Shown here: one piece after another, positions 34,873 to 44,800 of the stretch
How the letters are laid out: every line of letters begins with the position of its first letter
Numbering within the stretch: the first letter of the stretch is position 1
Assembly (NCBI RefSeq): GCF_001938985.1
Contig: NZ_MKIN01000019.1
Span: forward strand, 248,001-312,000
Origin: Gillisella taibaishanensis
Lineage (GTDB): Bacteria; Pseudomonadota; Alphaproteobacteria; Rhizobiales; Rhizobiaceae
DNA: 64,000 nucleotides
Reading direction: 5' to 3'
Notes under the pieces: model-generated
What the model saw: the letters and a program-made list of their open reading frames with translations, nothing else
Told to the model about the DNA's origin: nothing
Database searches by the model: none
Translations under genes and position numbers: made by a program

Positions 34873-36646
34873 GACCTTTCTCGAGCGCTATAATGACGAG
34901 CTTTTTTCGCTGCGCCGGCGCGCCGAAAAATTCGCCCGTGCCTTTCCGAAGATTGCAGGACGGTTGAGGCTGTCGGGCGACGTAGCCGACGATCCCCATG
35001 TGGAGCGGATCATCCAGAGTTTTGCCTATTCCGCCGCCCGGGTACGCCAGAAGCTCGATGATGAGTTTCCCGAGCTGACTGACAGCCTCTTGGAGACGCT
35101 CTACCCGCATTATCTGGCGCCGGTGCCGCCCATGAGTATCGTGCAGTTCGCACCGGGTGCGACTCTGTCGGCCATGCAATTGCTGCCGCGCCATACCGAT
35201 ATCGTCAGCGAGCCGGTTGGTGGCGATCCCTGCCAGTTCCGTACCACGCAGGATGTGGAAGTGGTGCCGCTGACGGTCAGCGCGGCGACCCTCACGGGTC
35301 TGCCGCTGGATGCCCCGCCGGCACCCTTCGCAGGCGCGGCCGGCGTGCTGCGTCTGTCATTGCGCTCGACCGCGCCCACCCAGGCGACGATGGCTGGGCT
35401 AGGGATAAAGCGGCTGAGCTTTTTCATTGCTTCTGCCTGGGCGCAAGCTGCAACCTTGTTTGAGCTTCTGGCCAACCATTGCATTGGCATGGCACTCGCC
35501 CGTCATTCTGAGGACCGCAATGCGATCTTTCTGCCTGCGGAAAATCTGAAGCCCATGGGCTTTGATCCTGAACAGGCCATGCTACCGACGGCGTCAGGCA
35601 GCTTCGCCGGTTATCGGCTGCTCACCGAATTTTTTACCCTGCCGCAGAAGTTCCTGTTTCTGAGCGTCAACGGTATGGACCGCTGGCCTGGCGACGATGT
35701 CGAGCTTTACATCTACCTCGACAGCAGTGATGCCCGTCTGGAGCGCATGGTGTCTGCCAGCGACATCGCACTTAACGCCTCCCCTGTCATCAATCTCTTT
35801 CAGCAGAGCTCCGAGCCGATGACGCTCGATGGCAGCCGCACGGAATATCCATTGCTCCCGGATAGTCGCCGTCAACATACCCGGGAGATCTATACCATTG
35901 AGCAGGTTCGGCTCTCCACTCCGTCTGGCGAGGAGCAGACCGCCCGGCCTTTCTTCGGGCGCAGCCAGAAAGGCGCCAATAACAGCGTCTTCTGGCAGGC
36001 GATCCGCCGTTTCGACGAAGACGATGGGTCTTCCGACACACAGATCGCTTTCGTCGATCGCGACAAGGGGCCGCTCGAGCCAGTTGGCATGACGGCGAGC
36101 GTCGACACGCTTTGCCTCAACCGTGATCTTGTTGGCCAGCTTCCCTTTGGCGGTGGCCATCCCCATCTGCAATTCGTCAAGCGCAACGAGGCAATCGACA
36201 CGATCAAGGCGCTGCTGCCGTCCACACCGACCATTCGCGTTCACGAAAAGGTCGCGCGGCAGTGGCGGCTCGTTTCGCATCTGTTGCTCAACCATCTTTC
36301 GCTGTTCGACAATGACGGCTCGGCGCTGAAGGACATCCTGTCGCTTTATGCGCTGCGCGATGCGCCTGAAACCCGTCAGTTGGTGGAGGCGATCAGCCGA
36401 GTGGAGGCGCGCCATACTCTTGCCCGGCTTGGTTCCGCCATGGTGCCGGGCACGGAGGTTACCATTGAATTCGACCCTGCGATGATCGACCGACCAGCCG
36501 CCTTTATTTTTGGCAGCGTTCTCGATCATTTTTGCGGGCTCTACACTTCCGTCAACAGCTTCACCCGGCTGACGCTGACTATGCGTGGCCAGTCCGAACC
36601 CATTGTCCGCTGGCCCGCTCGCGCGGCAGAGCGGCCTTTGCTGTAG
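34865..36646 (+). CDS. tssF: ImpG (TssF), T6SS baseplate protein
   Basis: TssF forms baseplate wedges with TssG and TssE. The 593-residue protein opens FLERYNDELFSLRRRAEKFA and continues with FPKIAGRLRLSGDVADDPHVER, the standard TssF start, followed by DEFPELTDSLLETLYPHYL-type sequence and, late, HLLLNHLSLFDNDGSALKDI and GSVLDHFCGLYTSVNSFTRL. Length and order match the family. Its start overlaps impF; impH follows closely. Confidence 0.95.
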   Translation: MAETFLERYNDELFSLRRRAEKFARAFPKIAGRLRLSGDVADDPHVERIIQSFAYSAARVRQKLDDEFPELTDSLLETLYPHYLAPVPPMSIVQFAPGATLSAMQLLPRHTDIVSEPVGGDPCQFRTTQDVEVVPLTVSAATLTGLPLDAPPAPFAGAAGVLRLSLRSTAPTQATMAGLGIKRLSFFIASAWAQAATLFELLANHCIGMALARHSEDRNAIFLPAENLKPMGFDPEQAMLPTASGSFAGYRLLTEFFTLPQKFLFLSVNGMDRWPGDDVELYIYLDSSDARLERMVSASDIALNASPVINLFQQSSEPMTLDGSRTEYPLLPDSRRQHTREIYTIEQVRLSTPSGEEQTARPFFGRSQKGANNSVFWQAIRRFDEDDGSSDTQIAFVDRDKGPLEPVGMTASVDTLCLNRDLVGQLPFGGGHPHLQFVKRNEAIDTIKALLPSTPTIRVHEKVARQWRLVSHLLLNHLSLFDNDGSALKDILSLYALRDAPETRQLVEAISRVEARHTLARLGSAMVPGTEVTIEFDPAMIDRPAAFIFGSVLDHFCGLYTSVNSFTRLTLTMRGQSEPIVRWPARAAERPLL

Positions 36647-36657
36647 GGGTGGTGGCG

Positions 36658-37716
36658 ATGAATATTCAAATCAAACCGCAAGAGAACAGCGACGACGAGA
36701 CCGTAGCTCGACTGCTGGAGAAAGACCCCGGCCATTTCGAGCCCACCACAGCATTTCGCATCGCTCAGCACTTGGCTGGAGAGGCGGGACTGGATGTTGG
36801 TCCTCATACCGGCATTCAACCGGCCCCGCTAGCTGTCAGCGGTTTCCGCCGCAAGCTGCAAGGCACAGTCGTCAAATCCGCCTTTGCACCGCTGGTCGGC
36901 CCGCTTGGCGCATTGCCGCCGGAATATAACGAATTGCTGCTGCGTGAGGAGCGTCGGCGCTCTCGCGCGCTGATCAGCTTCCTCAATCTGTTCGCCATCC
37001 GCTTTTCGGAACTATTCGTTGCGGCCTGCGAGAAGTACCGTCTGGCGCGTCGGCTGCGCTGGACGGCGAACCGCAAGGACAACACCTTCCGCAAGGTGCT
37101 GCTGTCGCTGACAGGTTTTGGGACTGCCGGTCTGGTCGAGCGCGCCGGGATTGACGAGGACGTCATCCTGCGGTTCTCAGGCTTTTTCGCCGACCGCACC
37201 CGCAATGCGACGAACCTCCGGGCCATGCTGGAGGAATATTGCGGCCTGCCGGTTGAAATCGAGCAGTTTCGGCCGCGTTGGGTGTCGATCCCGCCAGAAG
37301 ATCGTAGCCGTATGGGCAAAGCCGCCGGAGGTGGAGGCGGTCTCGGCTCGGGTCCAAGGCTTGGCGTCAACGCCATGGCGGGCGCGGCAGTGCTCGACAG
37401 AAGCGGCGCACTCAGGATCGTCATCGGGCCGGTCGGCTACGACGACTATATCAGCCTGTCGCCGGGCACGGCTCGGCTTGCCGAAATCTTCGCCCTGACT
37501 CGGCTTTTCATCGGCAATGGTTTCGATATTGACGCGCAAGTGGTGCTGAAGAAGGAAGATATCCCCTTCTGCCAGATGGGCTCGGCTACCATGCCGGCGC
37601 GGCTCGGCTGGAACAGTTGGGCACGGCTTGGCGAAGCGCTTGTCGACAGCCGGGACGCTATCGTCAGTGAGCATCAAGCCATGCCGGCGGCTCTGCAGGC
37701 AGGAGGGCGCCCATGA
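36658..37716 (+). CDS. tssG: ImpH (TssG), T6SS baseplate protein
   Basis: TssG partners TssF in the wedge complex. The 352-residue product has FRIAQHLAGEAG near the start, GPLGALPPEYNELLLREERR, FLNLFAIRFSELFVAACEKY and LEEYCGLPVEIEQFRPRWV, all typical. The ATG at 36658 lies 12 bases after impG; an in-frame GTG two codons earlier is possible. A glycine-rich stretch AAGGGGGLGSGPRLG lies near residue 222. The stop overlaps the impI start (ATGA). Confidence 0.94.
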   Translation: MNIQIKPQENSDDETVARLLEKDPGHFEPTTAFRIAQHLAGEAGLDVGPHTGIQPAPLAVSGFRRKLQGTVVKSAFAPLVGPLGALPPEYNELLLREERRRSRALISFLNLFAIRFSELFVAACEKYRLARRLRWTANRKDNTFRKVLLSLTGFGTAGLVERAGIDEDVILRFSGFFADRTRNATNLRAMLEEYCGLPVEIEQFRPRWVSIPPEDRSRMGKAAGGGGGLGSGPRLGVNAMAGAAVLDRSGALRIVIGPVGYDDYISLSPGTARLAEIFALTRLFIGNGFDIDAQVVLKKEDIPFCQMGSATMPARLGWNSWARLGEALVDSRDAIVSEHQAMPAALQAGGRP

Positions 37717-38984
37717 AGTTGGAACTGCGCCCTCAAGTTGCCAACACCGTCAAGGGCCAGTCAATCTGGTCGCTGGATTATGGTCGCCGCACCATTGGCC
37801 GCTCGCCGAACTGCGACTGGCAGGTGGCCGACGATCAGTGCCGTGTCTCCAAATTGCATTGCACGATTGCCCGGGACCGCGACGGCTATGAGCTGAGCGA
37901 CCAAAGTGCCAACGGCACGCTGGTTGACGGAAAGCTCCTGCTGGAAGGCGACAAGATCCGCCTGCGCCACGGGGCTGTCATCGATCTGCGCGGCCACCGC
38001 TTTACCGTGTCGATCGTCGGCGAGCCATTGCCCGATTCCGCTGATGCCGATCCCGCCGTACCGCTTAGCAATGAGACGCCGACTATTTCGTCCATTCTGG
38101 CTGATATCGCACCGAACGGAACGACGGCGCGCAGCCTGCTTGGCGAACGTCAGGTGGAAGAGCCCTGGAAGCGGCCCGCGCAGGGAGACAGTCATTTCTC
38201 GGTTAGCTCCATTATCGGGAAGGCAGGACCGCAGAAGGAAAAAAGCATAAGCCGTAATGTTGATATCGGCTGGAGCGGCCCGCCTCAGGTCGACGGTTTG
38301 CAGCCTGTGCTGCCTGAAAACTGGCTCGACGACGATGCCGATGGCAGCAGCATGGAGCATCTTGCAGCTCCGAAGACCTTTGTGACCATTGCACCGCCGC
38401 TGCGCCGGGAAAGCCAGCCTGCGCCACAAGAACCGCGCGAGCCTCCAGCCGTCGACGATTTCGATGCCGTATTCGCCGATCGGCAAGAAGCGGCGGCTGC
38501 GCGTCCCGCCGGGATATCGCCAGCTGATCTCCAGGCGGAGCGGATGGGTGCTGCGCTTGTGCGAATTGAGGAGGCACTGGGCGACAGCATGGCGGCCTTC
38601 GATCTGCCATCGGACGCCCTGCCCTCTCTCTCCGTTGCGACGGGTGGTGGGATTGCCGACCGCCTCGAGGCAATAGCCGAACGGCAGGAGGCTCTGGCCG
38701 CCCTGCTGCAAACAATGATGCAGGTGGCGGGACGGGTTTTCGATCCGCGCCTCCTGGAGGCGCGGGTGGATGCGGCAATGCCGGTGCGGCTACCTTTCCT
38801 GGCCGGGCGCGATTACTGGGCCGCCTATCGGCAGATGTTTGAAGCCGAAGGTCGAATTTTGTCATTCAGAGATTTCATGCGTCGCGCCGCAACCGGCGAA
38901 ACCGCACCGGAGACGGCTGCGGAACCAGCCGAACAGGCGCCGACGGAACACGTAATGGGGGTAGAACCGTCAAATGAGACATGA
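37713..38984 (+). CDS. impI: ImpI (Fha), FHA-domain T6SS activator
   Basis: Fha binds a phosphothreonine on TssL in A. tumefaciens and so switches the system on. The 423-residue protein has an N-terminal FHA domain (about residues 20-95) with the phosphopeptide-binding set: GRSPNCDWQVAD, then RVSKLHCTI and DQSANGTLVDG. A long low-complexity linker (about 105-300, rich in Pro, Glu and Asp) joins it to a C-terminal region with FDPRLLEARVDAAMP and the T6SS-specific YWAAYRQMFE segment. It lies two genes before impK. Confidence 0.93.
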   Translation: MKLELRPQVANTVKGQSIWSLDYGRRTIGRSPNCDWQVADDQCRVSKLHCTIARDRDGYELSDQSANGTLVDGKLLLEGDKIRLRHGAVIDLRGHRFTVSIVGEPLPDSADADPAVPLSNETPTISSILADIAPNGTTARSLLGERQVEEPWKRPAQGDSHFSVSSIIGKAGPQKEKSISRNVDIGWSGPPQVDGLQPVLPENWLDDDADGSSMEHLAAPKTFVTIAPPLRRESQPAPQEPREPPAVDDFDAVFADRQEAAAARPAGISPADLQAERMGAALVRIEEALGDSMAAFDLPSDALPSLSVATGGGIADRLEAIAERQEALAALLQTMMQVAGRVFDPRLLEARVDAAMPVRLPFLAGRDYWAAYRQMFEAEGRILSFRDFMRRAATGETAPETAAEPAEQAPTEHVMGVEPSNET

Positions 38985-40314
38985 AAACAGGGTTGCCTGG
39001 AGCGAGGGCATGTTCCTTCGCGTGCAGCATTTCCAGCAATCGGATCGATGGACGGAGCGGCTGGTGCGCTCGGTGTCGCGCAGCCTCTCACCCTATCCCT
39101 GGGGCATTCTTGAGATCGGTCTCGATCGCAGCGCGCTCGCCATCGGCCAATTTGCCCTGTCCGGCCTGCGCGGCATCCTGCCCGATGGCACGCCCTTCGA
39201 TGCGCCCGAAGATACCGATCTGCCGGCAGCACTCGAACTCGACGAATCCGTCAAGAACGCCATCGTTTACCTGGCGCTGCCGGCCCGTCAGCCCGGGAAA
39301 GCCGACATGGCCCAGACGGGAGCCGCAGCGGCAAACAGCGTACGCCTTCTCGGCTCGCCCTATGAGGCCCCGGATGCCAATGTCGAAACCGACTTCATCG
39401 CCCCTATCGATGTTGCGAGGCTCAATCTGCGGCTTTTGAAGACCGGCGACGATCTGGCTGGATACGAGCTGCTGGGTCTTGCGCGGGTGACGGAAGTGCG
39501 CTCCGACAAAGCGGTGCTGCTCGACCCGGATTTCATTCCGCCGAGCCTCAACTGTATGGCATCGTCCCGCCTCAACGAATTGATGACCGAATTGCTTGGC
39601 ATCGTGCGTCACCGGGCCGAGGCAATTGCCGAGCGGATCGGCGATCCCACTATTCGCGGCACGGCTGAAGTTGGCGATTATTTCTTGCTGCAGATCCTCA
39701 ACCGGGCTGACCCGATGCTGAAACATGCGCTCGCCAATGCGACGCGGCTGCATCCCATGAGCTTTTACGAGCTGTGCATTCAGCTGGCCGGTGAGCTCGC
39801 AACCTTCACTATGGACAGCAAGCGGGCGACGGATTTCCCTGCCTACCGTCATGACGACCTGAAGGCGACCTTCGGCGCCGTGTTCGAGGATCTGCGTACA
39901 TCGCTCTCTTCGGTATTGGCCCAGTCGGCGGTTGCCATCGAACTGGTCGAACGTCGCCACGGCGTGCGTGTCGGCACCATCAACGACCGCACTCTTCTGC
40001 GCGATGCCGGCTTCGTACTGGCGGTTCGCGCCGACATGTCGGCGGAAGACGTGCGCCGCACCCTTCCAGCCCGCATCAAGATCGGTCCGGTCGAGCGCAT
40101 CGCCGAACTCGTCAACGTCGCGCTGCCGGGCATTCCGGTCCGACCACTCCCTGTTCTCCCGCGCCAGTTGCCTTACCGCGCAGGCACGATCTATTTCGAA
40201 CTCGATACCAAGACACCGCTGTGGAAACAGCTGGAAACATCAGGAGCTATCGCCCTGCATCTTGCCGGCGATTTCCCTGGCCTTGAACTCGAAATGTGGG
40301 CCTTGAGAGAATGA
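38974..40314 (+). CDS. tssK: ImpJ (TssK), T6SS baseplate-membrane connector
   Basis: TssK trimers link the baseplate to the TssL/TssM membrane complex. The 446-residue protein begins with the family hallmark VAWSEGMFLRVQHFQQSDRW and contains LLPDGTPFDAPED-like GILPDGTPFDAPEDTDLPAA, HPMSFYELCIQLAGELATF, and the C-terminal YFELDTKTPLWKQLETSGA. It overlaps impI by 11 bases at the start and impK (ATGA) at the end. Confidence 0.95.
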   Translation: MRHENRVAWSEGMFLRVQHFQQSDRWTERLVRSVSRSLSPYPWGILEIGLDRSALAIGQFALSGLRGILPDGTPFDAPEDTDLPAALELDESVKNAIVYLALPARQPGKADMAQTGAAAANSVRLLGSPYEAPDANVETDFIAPIDVARLNLRLLKTGDDLAGYELLGLARVTEVRSDKAVLLDPDFIPPSLNCMASSRLNELMTELLGIVRHRAEAIAERIGDPTIRGTAEVGDYFLLQILNRADPMLKHALANATRLHPMSFYELCIQLAGELATFTMDSKRATDFPAYRHDDLKATFGAVFEDLRTSLSSVLAQSAVAIELVERRHGVRVGTINDRTLLRDAGFVLAVRADMSAEDVRRTLPARIKIGPVERIAELVNVALPGIPVRPLPVLPRQLPYRAGTIYFELDTKTPLWKQLETSGAIALHLAGDFPGLELEMWALRE

Positions 40315-41840
40315 GCAACGACCGGCCTTCTTCTTGGCAGGATCTGCCGACCGTGGTGGAAGTAACGGAGGAAAAGCGCCTCCAGGACGACACCGCGCGC
40401 AAAGTCGCTGACCTGCTCGACGGTGAAACAGCACCTGCGGCGGCCGCCGAAAGCGGTCCGCGTTTGGCGGTCGCCCATTTGATCGACGATTTCCGCTTCG
40501 GCAGCAACGAGATGCCCGTTATGGTGCGATCGGCTGCACCGCTGCTCAATGTCGCGCATGAACTGCGGCTTCGGGCCGAGCAGCCCGATATCGCCGAGTT
40601 GCGTCAGGTGTGCATCAACGCTGTCAACCGCTATGAGCGCGATCTCGCCAGCGCCCGCATCAGCCCGGAGCGGGCGCGCGCCGCCCATTACGTGGTCTGC
40701 GCCACCATCGATGATGTGGTTCTCTCCACCCCCTGGGGAGTGCGAGCCGGTTGGGCGCGCTCGGGCCTGGTCTCGACCTTCCATAATGACGTAACCGGCG
40801 GCGACCGGGTGTTTGACATCCTAGACCATTTCCACCAGTCGCCAGGCGCCTCTAAGGACCTTCTGCTGCTGATTTACCTTTGCCTGTCGCTCGCCTTTGA
40901 AGGCCGCACCAGGGTTTCGTCCAAGGGTGCGCTGGAACTCGCCCGTATCCGCGACAGTCTCTACAAAACCTTGCTTGGCCAATATGGCGTGTTCGAGCGG
41001 GAACTGTCGCCGCATTGGAAAGGTGTCAACGCCCGCCATAAGCCGCTCCGCACTATGGCGGCGCTCTGGACGGTGCTGTCGCTGCTGGCCTTGGCGCTCG
41101 GGCTTGGCTACCTATTCTTCACGCTGACGCTCAACGACAGTTCCGATCGGACCTTCGAGCGGCTGGCAAAGCTTGGCCCAACCGACACGCCCGGCGTTCT
41201 GATCACCGTTCCCGTGCGGGAGGAGCCGGTTAAGGCTCAAGAGCCACCACCTCTGGTGGTCCCACCGATAAAGCAGACGCCGCCGCAGCCAAGCCGGCTG
41301 CAAAATCTCATAACCTTCCTCCAGCCGGAGGTGCAGAAGAACCTCGTTTCGCTCTCCGACGCAAATGGGCGGCTCAGGGTGCGCATCAACAATTCGGGTC
41401 TGTTCGACGTCGGCAGTGCCGATGTGAAAGACCAGTTCAAGGATCTACTGCAACGGATCGGTGGCGCCTTGGCGGCAGAGAAATTCCGTGCCGTGGTCAT
41501 TGGTTACACCGATAATGTTCCGATCAAGACGATCCAGTTCCCGTCGAATTGGCATCTGTCGCAGGCCCGCGCCAAGGCCGTTGGTGATATTCTCTCTGCC
41601 TTTACCGGTCCTGATGCGATCCTGACCGAAGGTCGGGCAGACAGCGATCCGATAGCCAGTAACGACACGCCGGAAGGCCGTGAAAAGAACCGGCGCACCG
41701 AAATTCTGGTGCTGACCAACCCGGACGAAAGGATCACCGATGCCGGCATTCTGACGCCAGCCATCGAAAGCAAAGACCCCAACGACAATAATCAGGCTCC
41801 GGGCACGGGTGCCGGAGCGCCGCAGGGAGGCAAGCCGTGA
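40311..41840 (+). CDS. tssL: ImpK (TssL), T6SS inner-membrane protein with OmpA-like domain
   Basis: TssL anchors the apparatus with TssM. The 509-residue protein has a cytoplasmic N-terminal DotU domain (about 40-235, with FHNDVTGGDRVFDILDHFHQ), one membrane helix (about 247-272) and a periplasmic OmpA-like domain (about 330-490) with VVIGYTDNVPI and NWHLSQARAKAV, which should bind peptidoglycan. With the ATG at 40311, residue 14 is a threonine (DLPTVVEVT), the position phosphorylated by PpkA and read by Fha in A. tumefaciens. TssJ is absent here, as in Agrobacterium. Both ends overlap neighbours. Confidence 0.95.
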   Translation: MSNDRPSSWQDLPTVVEVTEEKRLQDDTARKVADLLDGETAPAAAAESGPRLAVAHLIDDFRFGSNEMPVMVRSAAPLLNVAHELRLRAEQPDIAELRQVCINAVNRYERDLASARISPERARAAHYVVCATIDDVVLSTPWGVRAGWARSGLVSTFHNDVTGGDRVFDILDHFHQSPGASKDLLLLIYLCLSLAFEGRTRVSSKGALELARIRDSLYKTLLGQYGVFERELSPHWKGVNARHKPLRTMAALWTVLSLLALALGLGYLFFTLTLNDSSDRTFERLAKLGPTDTPGVLITVPVREEPVKAQEPPPLVVPPIKQTPPQPSRLQNLITFLQPEVQKNLVSLSDANGRLRVRINNSGLFDVGSADVKDQFKDLLQRIGGALAAEKFRAVVIGYTDNVPIKTIQFPSNWHLSQARAKAVGDILSAFTGPDAILTEGRADSDPIASNDTPEGREKNRRTEILVLTNPDERITDAGILTPAIESKDPNDNNQAPGTGAGAPQGGKP

Positions 41841-44800
41841 TCAATCCACTCAGCTGGTTCTATACGATCCGCTCCTATGTGGATTCCTATGCCGGTGTGC
41901 TCGGGCGGCGGTTCATTTCGCTGATCTGGGTCATCGCGCTCTGCGTCCTCATCTGGTTCTACGGCTATCTCGCCGCCTTCGGCAGCTTCAAGCCGCTGGC
42001 CAGCGTATCGGCTCGCATCTGGACCATGGTGGCGATCTTTGCCATCTGGGCCGCTTATATGATCGTTACCCTGGTGCGCGCCAAGCGGCAGGACAAGGAA
42101 CTGGTCGACGATATCGAGGCGCAGGCCTTCGCCAACCGCGAGGCAGAAGTCAGCGAAATCCGCAATCGCTTGCAGGAAGCGCTGGCGCTGCTGCGGCGCA
42201 TCACCAAGCGCCGGTTCGGCTATATCTACGAACTTCCCTGGTACGTGATCTTCGGCGCTCCCGGCTCCGGTAAAACGACGGCGCTCACCAATTCAGGCCT
42301 GCAATTTCCGCTTGGAGATGCGCTCGGCAGCGATGCGGTGAAAGGCATCGGCGGCACGCGCAATTGCAATTGGTGGTTCGCCGACCAGGCAATCCTGATC
42401 GACACCGCCGGACGCTACACCACCCAAGACGACCTTGATGGCTCATCCAAGGCTGGTTGGGAAGGATTTCTCAGCCTGCTGCGCCGTTACCGCCGCTCGC
42501 AGCCGGTCAATGGTGCCTTGCTGACGCTCTCGATCGGCGATCTCATGACCCGCGATCCGGAAGCCCAGCGCGAGGAATTAAGGGCAATCCGCAAACGCCT
42601 TGCGGAATTGGATGAGCGTCTGGGCGCCAGGGTGCCGGTCTACGTCCTGTTGACCAAAGCCGATCTTCTGACCGGGTTTGTCGAGTTCTTCGACAGCTTC
42701 AATAAGAGCGATCGCGAACAGGTCTGGGGCATGACCTTCGGGCTTGAGGAAAGCTACGGCGCCAAAACGCTGCCCGAGCGGTTCGGTGAAGAATTTGCCC
42801 TGCTGCAGCAGCGTGTCGACGCGATGTTGATCGAGCGACTGCAGCAGGAGCAGAGCGCCGACCTGCGCGGCCGGATCTTCCGCTTTCCGGCCGAACTGGC
42901 GGGCCTCCAGGAAAAGCTTGGCGAAGCGATCAGTGAGCTCTGCACCGGCTCCTCCCTCGTTGAAGCGCCGCTGATCCGTGGCATCTATTTCGTCTCGGCC
43001 ACCCAGCCGGACGAGAGCCTGTCGCGCGCCATCGTCAGCCGCACGCGGCGCAGTTATTTCCTGCCGCGTCTGTTCAGCGAAGTAATCTTCAACGAAGCGG
43101 CGCTGGTTGCCCGTGACAAGCGGCTATCCTCTCGCCAGGTTCTTTTGCGTCAGTCCGTCTGGGGTCTGGCAGTTGCGGCCGTCGTCATCGTCTTTGCCGG
43201 CTGGACAGTCACCTTCTTCCAGAACCGGGCAGCCCTTGCCCAGGCGGAAGAGCATCTCGACGCCTATGACAAGCTGATCCAGGACGTACAGGTCCGTAAT
43301 GTCTCCGATGCGGATTTTCTGCGCGTACTCCCGGCGCTGGATAATCTGCGTGCCGTGCCGGCGGGCTTTGAAAATCGTCCAGTTTGGGCCGCGAGTTTCG
43401 GTCTGAGCCAAGGCGACAAGATCGCTGGCCGCCAGCGTGATGCCTACCAGCGGGCTCTGAACGGTTTGCTGTTGCCGCGTATGCTGGTGCAGTTGCAGAA
43501 AGACCTAACGGTCGAACATGACGTGACGCGCACCTTCAACGCCCTGAAGCTTTATGAAATGCTCGGCGGCCTTGGACGGCTGGATCGCGATTTTGTCTCC
43601 GCTCAAGCGGCGCAGATGTTTAATGCGCTCTACCCCGGCGAAGGCCGGGCGATGGCTCGTAACGCTTTGATCCAGCATGCAAGCGCCATGGCGGGCGGTG
43701 TGCTACCGCCGGTCGAACTCGACAAGCGGCTGATCGACAAGGCGCGGGAAACGATCCAAAATCAAACTGTTGCCGAGCGCGCCTTCGACATTTTGGCGGG
43801 CTCACGCGCGGCCCGGGCATTGATGCCCTGGCAGCCGTCGCTGGCATTCGGTGGCCTTGGCGAAAAAGCCTTCATCCGCAAAACCGGTGCGCCACTAACC
43901 GATGGTGTGGAAGGCCTGTTCACCTCGACAGGTTACCGGACCGTGGTTCTTCCGCGTCTTGCCGATGCGGCACGGGAAGCCCTGCAGGAAGAATGGGTGC
44001 GCGGCTCCAATGCGCAGTTGCGTGGCCAGACTCTGGAATCGGTCGCCCAGGCTGCGATGCAGATCTATTATGATCGGTTCGAACAACGCTGGACCTCGGT
44101 GCTGGGGGATGTCGCTGTGCGCCCATCTCAAAACCTCAGCGATGCCGTCGAAACCACCCGCATTCTGTCCAATGAACGTAATATCGTTGCCCAGGCAGCG
44201 CGCTCGATTGCCGACGCCACGGATCTTCGCCCGAAGGGCGATACGTCAGGCATGTCGGTTCTGGTATCGTCTGCGAGCGGTGACACGGTTGCGGCCATGC
44301 TCAGTTCCTCGATGGCCGCGCCTGATCCGTTCGGCCGGCTACGCGAGGCGCTGGATACGCCGGCAGCGGATGATGGCCGAAAAGCTGCGACGACGTCCAA
44401 GAGCGGGAGCGACAAGCCGGCTTCTCAGGTCGATGCAGTGCTGCCTGTCATCACAGCCTTGCATGACCAACTCGCCCGAGCTGTGACCACCTCCGCTGAA
44501 GTGGCAAAGGTCTTCGACGTCGACAGCCAATTGACCCGCGCCAACCAGGACCTGTTGCAGGACGCCCGCCGCCTGCCCGGGCCGCTGGATGTGTGGATGG
44601 CTGGCCTTGCCGCCGATACCGGTTCGCTGGCCGTCAAATCGGCACGCGGCCGGATTTCCGATCTGTGGTCCACGGAAGGAGCAAGCCTTTGCTCGTCGAT
44701 CGTCACCGGACGCTATCCTTTCGACCGATCGTCCAGCCGCGATGTTGCGATGAACGACTTTATCCGGCTGTTCGGGCCGAAGGGGCTGTTCCAGAGCTTC

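Noticed and set aside
35594-36529. Open frame of 311 codons on the minus strand inside the imp operon
   Set aside because: Antisense to impG (TssF), which is full length with family motifs.
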